NCBI GenBank assembly: GCA_949126835.1
Contig: OX421495.1
Location: 24,713,233-24,777,232 of the forward strand
Direction: 5' to 3'
Length of the DNA stretch: 64,000 bases
From: Anisus vortex
Taxonomy: Eukaryota > Mollusca > Gastropoda > Planorbidae
Part shown: positions 27,551-38,019 of the stretch, piece by piece
Layout: every line of letters starts with the position of its first letter
How positions within the stretch are numbered: position 1 is the first letter of the stretch
Made by a program: the position numbers and the translations under genes
The notes under the pieces: model-generated
Databases searched by the model: none
What the model was told of the DNA's origin: nothing
What the model saw: only the letters and a program-made list of their open reading frames with translations

Positions 27551-28470
27551 ATATATAATATACCATTCATTTGATACAGTGATTTTACATTTGTGTGAAA
27601 CATTGATTTTACATTTGATTAATTCAGTGATTTTGCATTTGATTGATTCAGTGATTTGTAACATTTCATTAATACAGTGATTTTACATTTTCATGTCTTT
27701 GAAATTATTTGATTTATTTTCCTAATATGGTGATTTTACTTTTTTTAGATACAGGAATGAATTTTAGTCTAAGTCTTTTAATACGGTGTATACATTGCTT
27801 TGATACAATAATTTTCAACTTCTTTGATACATTGAGTTTATATTTTGTTAAAACAGTGATTTTGTCATTAATGCAAAGATTTTACATTTCTTTCATAGTG
27901 AGTTTAAATTTCTTGACACCATGATTTTTCATGTTTTAGATACTGTGATTTTAGCTGTATCTAATGTAATGATTTTACATTATTTTGATACCGTGATTTT
28001 AAATTTATTCAAAGCAGTGGTTAAAATTTTATGTTTTTAACTGTGATGTTTACATGTTTTGATACAATGATTTTCATGTATTTGATATATTGCTTTTATG
28101 TTTTGAATTTAAGTTTTCAATGCAGTGATTTTACATTGCTTTGATACAGTTATTTCGTCTTTAAAGCAATGATTTTACATTTCTTGATAGATACAGTGAT
28201 TTTTCATGTCTTAGATACTGTGATTTTAGCTGTTTCTAGGATTTTAATTTTTATAATCATTATAAGATACAGTAATTTTGTCTTTATGACTGGAATTTTC
28301 TATGCATTAAATGAAGTACTTAACATTTCTTTAAAACAGTGATTTTTTATGTCTCAATTATAGTGATTTTATATGTATCTAATTTAGTTATTTTTTCTTC
28401 AATGATGTGATTTTATGTTTTTGATTTAATACAGGGATTTTACACGTCTTTGAAAGTGTGATTTTTTTTT
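27551..28470. repeat. Degenerate tandem array of 'atacagtgattttacatt' words
   Basis: Roughly 30 loosely spaced copies of 'gatacagtgattttacat' and close variants ('atactgtgattttagctg', 'acaatgattttcatg'), at spacings of about 25-50 bp. The array is old, AT-rich and non-coding. Short frames within it show only the F-rich bias expected from T runs. Confidence 0.8.
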
Positions 28471-29904
28471 ACTAAGGTTTCTTATTACTAGGATTTATTT
28501 GATTTTTTTTATACTAAGATGTTTTTAAATTGTTTGCTATTGGATGCTTTGATTATTTTGCAGTTTTTTTTATTTGATGTTAATTTTTATTTGATACTGT
28601 TTTGTTTTATTTTTATTATACTGTGATTTTTTCCTCACAATTACTATAATTAGTTATAATTATTACATTTTTCACCTTCAGTTCTAGATATTAAAGCGTT
28701 TTGTGTACAAGTTTTCCTTTAATTAATGTACCAAATGTTTCTTAAACTGGTTTGAGCTTTTGTAAGATGTCATATATTTTTTAAAGAAATTAGTGGGTTA
28801 TATGTATAAGCCAAATGTAAATTAAATAAAGGTACATGTTTAAGAATGTCACTCATTTGTTTTTCATTTCTAGCTTTATATATTATCAATGTTCGTATTT
28901 TGTGTGTGTGTGTCTCAGTATTGAAGTATGTTTATACTTATAGTCATTACTTGTCTAAAATGATGAGATATAAATTCAAGCTCATAGAATATTTGCAAAT
29001 TTCTTAAATTAATAATTTTCTCACAAATAGAGTGAAGATTTTAGATTTATATACAACACAAACATACTTTTGAATTCATGTTATTAATAGCAATCTATTT
29101 GAACGTTATATAATTAAGGGGCAATTGGAGTCAACAGCAGGGTTCTGGAATTCTATTCTATCTTGGCTTATCTAGGTTTAGATATAGTTTGGTATATGGG
29201 TATGGAGTATATGATCCATAGCTGTTATGAAAAGTAGCCACTTTATTGTGGTGGCAACAAACTCACAATTATATTTTTTTTAAATAATTAAAAACAGCCA
29301 CATTATGTGTTAGCCAAACATTACTTTTATTGGCATTTTCAGAATCATCAAATAAAAGAAACACAAAAATGTATAAAGTAAACAAATATTTATACACCTG
29401 GCTATATACATGTCATGCTTTAAATAAGTTATCAAATGATTAGAGGAAATTTCTAGATAAACTGTATTTAAGATTTCTTTATGGATCCAATCAAAAAGAT
29501 TGATGAACAATATGTATTAAACACCATAAGAAAAAAAAATTATCATACAAGGTCAGAAATATACCATACTTCTAACATAGAGACACGCACACTAGGCCTA
29601 TCATAAGAGATTTGCATGTTCTATAAAAGAGCTTCTAAAATCAAGCTAATAGAAAGCTATATATGCAATTACAAAAATTAATGCAAAAATTTGGCATGAA
29701 AACAAAACTTTACAAAGTCTACTTAAAATGTAATCTAAACATGTAGAATATTAACTGGTAGATAAATTTAAACAAAATAAATATACTTTCCAGTCTTTAC
29801 ATGTCGATATTTTCTGCCCTGGTTAAACAAGCAAAAAGGCACACAATTCATTATAAAAAAAAATTATTTGTAATCAAATAATTTTAATAAATATTTTATT
29901 ACAT
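28471..29904. other. Gene-free AT-rich stretch
   Basis: I see no coding signal, structured repeat or transposon terminus here, apart from T-rich tracts continuing the preceding array and a short (tg)n run near 28.90 kb. Confidence 0.5.
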
Positions 29905-29991
29905 ACTTAGATATGGGTATAGCATCCTATAGCAGAGTGCTTGGGATCCTGGGTCGAGTCAGGACTTTATCTGGAAGATCTTTAAAATATA
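29905..29991 (+). mobile_element. Possible 5' fragment of a tRNA-derived SINE
   Basis: The words 'gcagagtgcttgggatcctg' and then 'gggtcgagtcaggact' resemble the A- and B-box-bearing head of gastropod tRNA-related SINEs (B-box consensus GGTTCGANTCC, here one base short). It is cut off by the adjoining TIR element. It is short and diverged, so the call is tentative. Confidence 0.35.
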
Positions 29992-29993
29992 TA

Positions 29994-30841
29994 CAGTATG
30001 TACTTGCGTATAAGTCGCACCCTTAGTTTAGGATTATTTTTCTTACATGTTGTCATAGACCCGCATTTAAGTCGCACCCCTAATCATGACACACAAAATT
30101 TTTAAGTCATTTTTTTTTACTCTTTTTTTTCCAAATTGACTTTCCTTTATGAGATTAGTTTTTCTAGTTACGTAATTTCTTGTTCTTTTCTTTTAATAAT
30201 ACTTTTTTATCAAATCTAGAATTACTTTCCTTTGAATATTGTTTATTGCGTAGGCCTAGGCTTAAACCTTTGGTACCGATATGTTAATTTTTTTTTTTTA
30301 CTTTTGTTAGAGAAATGACTATTTATATTATAAGAAATGTTTCTCTTACTCATAATAAAGTTTTAGATCAAACTTAAATTTTTAAAATTCTTATTAAATG
30401 TAGATGTAGTGTAAATCATGTTTACTTAAACTGCAGTTTAAAAAATATTTTTAGCATGGGCTGACTTTTTTTTAGAAACGTCACCCAGCTAGTGATATCC
30501 CCTGACCAAACGTCCTAGCTCGCAAAGTGGCAAGGGCTTTTCTCTTAGTGCTGTTTGCAATACTCTTGCATACAAAATAGACATACCAAATGCTCTTTTT
30601 ATATCATTAAGTTTGAATTTCACTTACAGGCTAGATCTAAAAATTAAATCAAAGGTCTTACATAAAGATTTTCATGTAAAATGTAGGCTTACACATAACC
30701 TAGTAATTCTACATCACTATAATCAACTATGCTGGTGATCTAGGAAACTTTATGACAGAGTAGTGAGATTTTTTTAACTTTGCAAAAAATGTGTCGGGTG
30801 TATAGGTAAAAATAGTGTGACTTATACGCGAGTATGTAGGG
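29994..30841. mobile_element. Non-autonomous TIR DNA transposon flanked by TA (copy 1)
   Basis: The left end reads cagtatgtacttgcgtataa then gtcgcac. The right end, reverse-complemented, reads ccctacatactcgcgtataa then gtcacac. This gives an imperfect inverted terminal repeat of about 27 bp. Both ends abut the dinucleotide TA, consistent with a TA target duplication of the Tc1/mariner/pogo type. A subterminal 'taagtcgcacccctaa' repeats the terminal motif. No transposase frame is present. A second copy lies at 41.41-42.60 kb in the opposite orientation. Superfamily assignment rests only on the TA flanks. Confidence 0.75.
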
Positions 30842-30905
30842 TATAGTAATGATTGAAATAAGTAAAAGGAAGCTGCCCCTTTGTAATCCATAGCACTAAG
30901 ACTGC

Positions 30906-30911
30906 TTTATT
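30906..30911 (-). promoter_or_regulatory. Candidate polyadenylation signal for CLN3
   Basis: AATAAA on the minus strand, about 150 nt downstream of the CLN3 stop codon and the nearest canonical hexamer seen there. The window is AT-rich, so chance occurrence is possible. Confidence 0.45.
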
Positions 30912-31058
30912 ATAATTATGCTTTTTTATGAGATATTAATTAAAGCATTATTTTTAAGGGTAACTTATGATTTCATCAAAAAAATAAAATGTTTACATAA
31001 ATGTTAAAATTACATTTTTTTAAATGACAAACAAATTACATTTTTTCTAAATTACATT

Positions 31059-32315
31059 CTACATAGTTATTTGTAGATTACATATGGCATTATGGGATGG
31101 AATAGCTACAGCTCCTGCCAAGGCTATCCCTACAGAGTCCCCTAAAGCTGTGAATCCTATGCTAAATTCTTTGTTTTCTTTAGGTATTTCATTGGTGATT
31201 CTGTAGAATGTATTGACGTAAGCTGCACCACCAAGTAATCCTTCCCACAATACAATGACAAATATAATCCAAATACTAGGAATGAATCTGTAAAACACCT
31301 GGCAAAGTAACACAGCTAAATTGACAAATTGTAACACAGGCAAAATCCAAAGAGTTTTAATGTGAAATAGTTGAACTGATGATCTTGAGATGAATACACC
31401 AATTTGGTAGTCCACTTGATACCATCTGTACTGTTCACTTTTAGATAGCCATTGTCCATTAAAGTACAGCAGCTCATGTAAGCCCTGGTTGATAAAATAT
31501 TCCCCGAAATAAACCAGAGTCAAGGGAATCATAAACTTGAACAAGCCTGGGATAAGAATCATTTTTTGCTTTAGAGAGAGTGTGTACTTTTTACTCTCAT
31601 TTTCTTCTAGTAACAAAGTTGTGTCATCAACTTTTTTCTTGTCAGCAACAGGTTTGCTTAAAATTAAAAAGTATGATATCATCATAAGTACTGGAACTAC
31701 AACCATTATTAGCAATGAGTTTCTAGGTGAGAGACCAGCACTTGTGAAACCAGCATACACTAAAGCTCCAAAAACTCCAGCACCACCAGTTCCTGAAGAC
31801 CAGCTAGACACAACATTTCTGTGATAAAATGTTGAAAGACCTAGAAATGTGATTTCCCCCAAACCAGCTCCAATGCTGGCACACACAACTCCAATTACAC
31901 TCATCCAAATTTCATGAGCTAAAGCAACAATCAGAAAGCTACTTAATGCAAAGGCAGAAATTAGTGTTATCTTGACACCATATGGAATCTTTTCTAAAAC
32001 AAATGGAAATGTCAGTTTCACTATCAATGATGGCAAGATGTCTGCTAATAAAATAGCTCCAGTACTAACTGTATTACATTCTAAATAAGTTTTATTTGAT
32101 AAGATAGGTGTCTCTGTTGTGGTTAGGGAAGTGGCATTATCAGCTGGGCTCTCTTCTGCGTTTAGAATATCATGCGCTGCACTTAGCATTACAACATAAG
32201 CAAAATTATTGCATAGTCCGAAAATCCAAAATGCTGCGAAGCTCCTCCAATACGACATTCTTCTTTCTGCATCAAAATTGGTTTCCATTGCTATGTTTTC
32301 TGAACTAGATCTCAT
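31059..32315 (-). CDS. CLN3: CLN3 / battenin, lysosomal membrane protein, uninterrupted ORF
   Basis: A 418-residue multi-span membrane protein matching the CLN3 family; human CLN3 has 438 aa. The family signature GLCNNFAYVVMLSAAHDIL is at residues 33-51. The conserved glycine-rich region (ASIGAGLGEITFLGLSTFY, then SSGTGGAGVFGALVYAG) spans about residues 136-179. A C-terminal DSVGIALAG segment precedes the end. Two N-glycosylation sequons (N60-A-T, N74-K-T) fall in the first luminal loop. CLN3 is a late-endosomal/lysosomal protein needed for clearance of glycerophosphodiesters, and its loss causes juvenile Batten disease in humans. The ATG at 32313-32315 is the first in frame. The frame stays open upstream to 'ttatatgttacag' at about 32356, which could be the acceptor of a 5'-UTR or short coding exon. 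The coding region has no introns, unlike the two neighbouring genes and vertebrate CLN3. Both ends of the protein look complete. Confidence 0.95.
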   Translation of the reverse strand: MRSSSENIAMETNFDAERRMSYWRSFAAFWIFGLCNNFAYVVMLSAAHDILNAEESPADNATSLTTTETPILSNKTYLECNTVSTGAILLADILPSLIVKLTFPFVLEKIPYGVKITLISAFALSSFLIVALAHEIWMSVIGVVCASIGAGLGEITFLGLSTFYHRNVVSSWSSGTGGAGVFGALVYAGFTSAGLSPRNSLLIMVVVPVLMMISYFLILSKPVADKKKVDDTTLLLEENESKKYTLSLKQKMILIPGLFKFMIPLTLVYFGEYFINQGLHELLYFNGQWLSKSEQYRWYQVDYQIGVFISRSSVQLFHIKTLWILPVLQFVNLAVLLCQVFYRFIPSIWIIFVIVLWEGLLGGAAYVNTFYRITNEIPKENKEFSIGFTALGDSVGIALAGAVAIPSHNAICNLQITM

Positions 32316-33372
32316 TCTTGGCTTCGTTGGATAATGAAGCGTATACAAGGAACGTCTGTAACATATAAGTATAAGATAATATTATTTTATAATTGTCTAT
32401 ATTTAGTATAGTATCTGATCTAAGTCTGAGATAAGTGACATTAATGACATTACTAATCAGTGTGACAGCTAGGCTAGGGTTGCCAGCTGACGGACAGTCT
32501 GATATTTCAGCAAACTGTCCAGTAGGCCTATAAAATAAAGAAATAAGCCTACTGTACATGTAATGTAAAAAAAAGAACCAATTACACTAAAGTATAGCCA
32601 ATTTAATTATTTCATCTGGTCAGTCTTCGCCCCAAATGTTATGTTGCGCACAGGTGCATTTGCAACTGTTGCTTTTGTCTGTAGTCTAAGATTCACTAAG
32701 ATTCTGATAGTGATACTAGTGTTAGTGTTAGTGCAGACTAATCAATTTTAAAATGACGATAGTAGTTACGGTACACTTACAGCACTGATCTATTCTATAG
32801 TACTATAGTTATAGTTAAATTAGTTATAGTAGAGTAGGCCTATGTAAGTTATAATGTAATTTTAAAATGACTATAGTACTATAGTAGTAAAACGTACAGC
32901 ACTGATCTATTCTATAGTTATAGTTAAATTAGTTATAGTAGAGTAGGCCTATGTGACTCCCTGTCCTATGTTATAATGTAGTATATATATAGGCTACTTA
33001 GTATAGCCTACTATATAATATATAGCCTACTATACTTATACTAACACTAAATAGTTAAAATAGCCTCCAAATAGGCCTACTACAACTACACTACTGTGAC
33101 TACTACTAGTACTACTAGTTATACTGATTCGAAACTATTCCTATTTTACTGATAATTGAATGAAAGCTGTATTTAATATATATGTAATACCTTTTTTTTA
33201 AGACCCAAACATGAAGACAACTAAAAGTTTAGTAAAAGACAAATACATCGTCATCATATAATATTTTAAAATTGAATGTAAACAAATTTTCAGCCATTTT
33301 GATGCTTAAAATGTCACGTGAGAAAAAAACAATCAGAAGTTATCACTATCACTGATCTATATATATTGCGCT
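32316..33372. other. Region upstream of CLN3
   Basis: Non-coding, AT-rich sequence where the CLN3 promoter should lie. It is rich in 'taggcctac' and 'ctatagt' words. No TATA box or other element can be singled out. It contains the short tandem duplication listed next. Confidence 0.5.
32750..32957. repeat. Two-copy tandem duplication, offset 114 bp
   Basis: The segment beginning 'aaaatgac' at 32750 and running through 'acagcactgatctattctat' to 'gtagagtaggcctatgt' is repeated from 32864, with small indels. It lies 0.4-0.6 kb upstream of the CLN3 start codon. Confidence 0.85.
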
Positions 33373-33570
33373 GTGTCAAATGTCAAAGCAGCTGCAGCCA
33401 AAGTTGAGAAACCTGGTGAGATTGTTTTGAGATCCATCACTGACAATCACAATCACAAAGTGAACCAGCAATTCTGTAAGCTTTTCAGTTTCTCTCAACT
33501 GAATGATTGCTCAACAGCCAACCACCCATTGGATGAGATTCGTGTTTGGTATCTTTTATTTGACACATAA
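33373..33570 (+). other. Unassigned 65-codon open frame
   Basis: An ATG-to-stop frame coding for a short hydrophilic peptide (begins MSNVKAAAAKVEKPGE). I recognise no domain. It lies just upstream of the P-element-like remnant on the same strand and may be a further piece of it or a chance frame. Confidence 0.2.
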
Positions 33571-33879
33571 AAACTTAACTTAGCCTACCGCTTAAACTCA
33601 GTTAGTCTGTTAAAGTAGTGTTTAAGTCTTAAAAAAGAGATAAAGTGTATCCGCAACAACTGGATCACGGGAAAGTCTGAAAAGTGCCAGCGATTGACGC
33701 TGGACAAACAATCTGTTGGATCATTCTTGGATATTATAACTTAATATAACTGTATGAGGCTGAAAAACATAGGATAGCAACAGACAGCGTCCTAGTTTTA
33801 AGTTTACGATGCTATTGGACTATTGGAGAAAACGACCAAAAATAGTATCTTAAAAATTAAAAACCTCTCCTCTTACAGT

Positions 33880-34390
33880 CTTACTCAAGCGGTCATTAAT
33901 CCTACTAAACTTCAACTTCAAAATGTACAGCACGTAGGCCTGCTCAATTCATAGTTTTCAATGACAAAGTGGTGGCTGCATTCAAGTTACAATTTAAGGC
34001 AGTCATGACACAGCTAACTAAATTCAAAATGTACTGAATTGGTGGAACATGGTCAATGTTTCAGCAAAAGGACAAGATAAGAATAAGGGTAATGAAAGGA
34101 TCCACATTAAAGTATTCAAGACAAACAATCAACCAATTTAACAAAATTTCTACATCAATTTGAAGCTACAGATTCAGGGCAAGGTGTCAGTCGACGACGA
34201 GAGTCTAACTCATGACATCAAGAAGGCATTAGTGCAGACAATGAAAGGACTTGTTTCTATTTGTAACCACTTGACTTAGTGACACAAGCTGGATTCGACT
34301 ATGTTTTGCTGTGAGAAATTCAGAGTGATAGGCTTGAAGGTGAATTTTCTGTGTATCGACAGTCCACAGGATTTCATTCATGATTTTGAT
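33880..34390 (+). pseudogene. P-element/THAP9-like transposase remnant (C-terminal part)
   Basis: Broken plus-strand frames carry peptides in the order expected of P-element-like transposases: QFIVFNDKVVAAFKLQF, then NWWNMVNVSAKGQDKNKGN (one adjacent stop), then LVQTMKGLVSICNHLT, then QAGFDYVLL, then EIQSDRLEGEFSVYRQSTG. The last is the family's (L)E.xF..YRQ.(S/T)G region near the C-terminus. Stops and frame changes occur between the pieces, so it is not functional. The catalytic N-terminal part and THAP zinc finger are not visible. Assignment is from remembered family motifs. It is followed on the same strand by a YqaJ-like nuclease remnant. Confidence 0.6.
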
Positions 34391-35424
34391 GGTGAGTGAC
34401 TTGAGTGAGGTAATTATGATAACTCGATAACTAGTACCAGTACTGGCAGTACTGTTTTATTTACTAATATTAGTAGTAAATATATCATATAGTACACAGC
34501 AGTGTTTCAGTGTAAACATTTGATTCATTAGATTAATTAGTGAACATTAATAATTGTACAAGTTGTTTTTTTACCAATAGATTAATTATAAATTATTGTA
34601 ACAAATAGGAAATATATAGATAGGCTTAAATGCGTCTGTTTTTTCTTTTTATGAATCTGTACAGTTTTTTTGTAAATTACCTAAAATGGTAAAAAATACA
34701 CAGCATTTGCAAGTAGTGGCCTGTGTGATGCCGCTGTGGGCCGCATTTGTATTTTGGTAAATAATTTTTAGACAGTATTTCTAATAATTTTTTTCTCTTC
34801 TTCAGTTTCAAGCAATGATGATACCTGTGCTATTAGGTCACTGAAAAAGAACAGCCTGCTGCATCAAAACTCTGGTCAAAATTTACTAAAAATGGCAAGC
34901 CAGTGCAGTGGAGCTGTTCCTGAGCTGCTGATCAGGGAACCTGCCACCACATTTTGGCACTTCTATATTGGATGGAACATTACCAAAAATTAAATTTGAA
35001 AGTTATGCCACCCATCATCTCACAGACCTCAAAGCCACATTCCACCAAGAACAGATGGGCTCTCCAGTAGGCGCAGCCAGGATCTTATCGTTCAGAGGCC
35101 TGATTCACAGCCTAGGGTTGTCCTCAACTTTGTACAATCCATCAAAAGAAAACTACCGACCCTTTTACGCCCATATTTTCTGAGCATCGAGGAAAAGGAC
35201 AGGCCACAGTTCTTCTAGATTTGGTCTTCAGATCATCAACAACCTTTGGCTAAAAGTAATTATGGCCTGGTTCCAAAGGGCTGTCTGTTGTCTTACCAGC
35301 AACCTTATAACAATTAATTCTTGCAAGAGAATGCTGCACCCCCATTCACATTGCCTAATTTAAAATGTATATTCCACAATCATGTTCCACTCAGTGACAA
35401 TTCAAAAATTCAATTGGACCTCTA
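34391..35424 (+). other. Link between the P-like and YqaJ-like remnants
   Basis: The sequence up to about 34.80 kb is AT-rich and featureless. From about 34.85 kb, base composition becomes more balanced and broken plus-strand frames appear, for example LRPYFLSIEEKDRPQFF. This suggests decayed coding sequence belonging to the N-terminal part of the YqaJ-like gene. No intact frame or domain can be named. Confidence 0.4.
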
Positions 35425-36090
35425 GCTGTGACAGAAGATCTTTGCAGTTTGAAAGAGAGACAAGACAGCAAACAGATAGTGCCAAATGGCATGCAGAGAC
35501 AATACAGCAAACAGATAGTGCCAAATGGCATGTGCTGAGAAAAGACAGAATAACAGCCTCAAATTTTAAATGATAATGCAGCAGACAGCAGCATTTTCAA
35601 GCGTTGGCGGATCAAACAAAAAATTCTAAGCCTATTCAGACAACCCTCATGAAACATGGCATTGTACATGAGCCAGCCGCTGCCAGATTCTACCCAATTC
35701 TATTCCAATTACCCACCTATCGAGTAAGATTTATAATAAATCCATCATGCCCCATTGTGGGCTGTTCTCTAGATAGGAGAATGTTTGATGCAATGGAACC
35801 AGTGCCCTGGGGTCTTTTGGAGATAAAATGCCTAACGCACCATAAATTAGCCAAATGTTCTTTTCTGTCTTGACCTTTCAGCTGAAAATTTACGTTTAAA
35901 AAGAAACCATAATTATTATTACCAGATAACAGCCCAGATGGGAATAATGGGAAACACATGGTGTGATTTCTTTGTGAAAACTACTGATGAAAATATATAT
36001 CACTGTGAAAGGATTTATTCTGAGAAGGATTTCTTTTTATATTCCATTCTTAAGAAAGTCACTGTTTATTTCTTTGAATATTTTTTATGA
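35425..36090 (+). pseudogene. YqaJ-type (lambda-exonuclease-like) nuclease domain, decayed
   Basis: A nearly whole YqaJ domain of the PD-(D/E)XK nuclease fold can be followed. In order it shows SAKWHVLRKDRITASNF, then LMKHGIVHEPAAARFY, then PIVGCSLDRRMFD, then GLLEIKC (the ExK motif), then RNHNYYYQITAQMGIMGN, TWCDFFVKT and a DFFLYSIL tail to a stop at 36088-36090. Two adjacent in-frame stops follow ITASNFK at about 35.57 kb. A frameshift lies between about 35.87 and 35.88 kb. A 42-bp direct duplication around QQTDSAKWH occurs near 35.46-35.53 kb. Such domains occur in many animal genomes, usually within or near transposons, and are presumably nucleases processing DNA ends. This copy cannot make an intact protein. 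Confidence 0.8.
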
Positions 36091-36124
36091 TTAAATTAGC
36101 CAATTTCTTATAGCAGTGTATATA

Positions 36125-36355
36125 TACAACTTTTATTCATTGTGGTTTAATATTTGCAGCATTTTTTCTCAACATTCATCTTTCTGTTGTAAAGAATCAA
36201 CAGTTTTCGTCCTTTTTTAAATTCAATGTTGTTTAATATTTTCCGCATTTTTTTGTATGTTCATTTTCTGATGTAAAGAATTATTTTTCTTTTAAACAAT
36301 TTATTGTGTTTTAATATTTTCCGCACTTGTTTTGCATGCTCACTTTATGAATCTT
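36125..36355. repeat. Three-unit degenerate tandem repeat, about 80 bp
   Basis: Three head-to-tail copies of a segment containing 'tttaatattttccgcatttt', then 'tgttcattttctgatgtaaa' and 'gaattatttttcttttaaa'. Copy-to-copy identity looks moderate. The array separates the YqaJ-like remnant from the non-LTR remnant. Confidence 0.75.
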
Positions 36356-36479
36356 CCTTGAGGCAAAGAGAAATTTCTCTGTAGAGAAGGAAGAGGAGAA
36401 AAGAGAAAAAAACAACAACGGATTCACTATCTTATATATTACAGACGCGCCTTTTATAAAGAAGATTATTGCGTCCTAC

Positions 36480-36990
36480 GCTAATAATTGGACCAAGTCC
36501 ATATAGACTTGCATCTTTATTAATGTTTTAAATGATATTAAGATACTGTTTTTCCTGGTTTGTTCAGGCAACCCATTTCCTGCCCGAAAGTCACTCGGGA
36601 AGAAAGAGTACTTTTATGCATTTGTTCTTGCATAAGGGATAAGGAAAGTGTTTTTTGCCCTAATTTTTATCTGGGCATTGCAACAGGTTGTTATTGGGTT
36701 GTATTTCTAAATTGAGTTTATTGCCTGACTATTAGTACTACTTTACTCTTATACTATTGCCAGTTGTGAATATTTGCTAGTAATGAGCCTTGCACCTCTT
36801 TTCTCAATTTTTTAATGTTTTCTTTAGTTGATGGGTCTCATACAGAAGATGCATATTCTAGTATAGGCCTAACAAATGTTAGATAGCATTTTAGTTTTAT
36901 ATTCTTATTACTATTACATTTTAGAGCATAAAAAATTAGCTTATTCAACCACGGCAGACTCTGCAATTAGTAGTCTAAATTTTAATGGAC
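36480..36990 (-). pseudogene. Non-LTR retrotransposon reverse-transcriptase remnant (CR1/Jockey-like)
   Basis: The minus strand shows the C-terminal reverse-transcriptase hallmarks LTFVRPILEYASSV.DPSTK, then KGARLITSKYSQLA, then FLIPYARTNA.KYSFFPSDF and NGLPEQTRKNSILISFKT. These match, in order, the VRPILEYASSVWDP...ARLIT...RTxxYKxSFFPxxIxxWNxLP signature of CR1/Jockey/L2-type elements. Stops replace the W of VWDP and other positions, so the copy is dead. Its 5' part is missing. Confidence 0.85.
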
Positions 36991-38019
36991 AAAACTCCCA
37001 AATTGAACAAAACGGGCAAATCCATATTGTTTCCCCAAGACAGTGATACATTATAAATATATATTGTGCTGTGTATTCAGTGTTTTTTTTTTTTTGACAG
37101 ACTACCACAAGATATGACAAAGGCGTAAAAATTAGTCAAAGTTAATGAACCATGGTTATGAGACAATCTTTCTCACCAAATAGCAAAGGGGGCAGAAATA
37201 GTCTAAACACTATAAAAGTGGGGAGAAAACATGCTACATTTCTATCTTGCTGTTTTTTTTACCTTGCTGCTGCCATAAACAGACTTCAAACTTGTTGCAC
37301 TTTGTTACATCATTTAATAATTTGAAAGACAAGCTTTTTATGTCAGCAAAGATGATTATATATAAAATTTAGGGGAAAACTTTAACATTAAAAGAAGCAA
37401 ATCCAAATATTCAATGAGAAATAATTTAGCTTAAAAGCCAGGCTACTAAATAAGTGCAGAGATGAGATAAAAGTTAAGAAACATTAATCTTTCTCAACAA
37501 AAGATAAATAATGTCTGCTGCTGGTGATCAAGAATCTTGGTTGACTTAACTTTTGTGTGTTTTTTACCATTTTCGATATTAAGAAGAAGGTTTGAAAACA
37601 GAAAGAAAAGTACAGTAAGTTCAAGTTTTCAAACCATACTTGTTAAGGACTACATACAGCAGCTTGCATGACAATTGACTATTATAGTAAATCAATATGC
37701 TTAAATTCTATACTAGAACATAAAATATAATCAAACATTTCATAAGTGAATCTCTACTTATCTTGAATACCAAATTTCATGGAATAATTTTTTGATATAA
37801 TGGAGTTTAAAAAATAATTATGTTTACATTACCTACACATTTATGTTTTAAGTGATTTATTAAATCGTAATGATTCGTTGTCTAGTAGACTACATTTTTA
37901 TATGAATTCATATTTTTATGCATTTGTGAATTCAGATGTAGAGACCCTTCAATATGTAGTAAGCCATGTTTTTTCAGAATGTTGATTTTTTTGTTAAATT
38001 TATAATGTATAGAAAAGAC
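36991..38019. other. Gene-free stretch
   Basis: AT-rich sequence without recognisable coding sequence or repeat. Confidence 0.45.

Noticed and set aside
31537..31824. Plus-strand open frame opposite CLN3
   Set aside because: It is the antisense shadow of the CLN3 coding sequence, with no domain of its own.
32316..32348. Extension of the CLN3 protein by 11 codons at the N-terminus
   Set aside because: That extension would start at a TTG codon. The first in-frame ATG is at 32313-32315, and family alignment does not require more residues.
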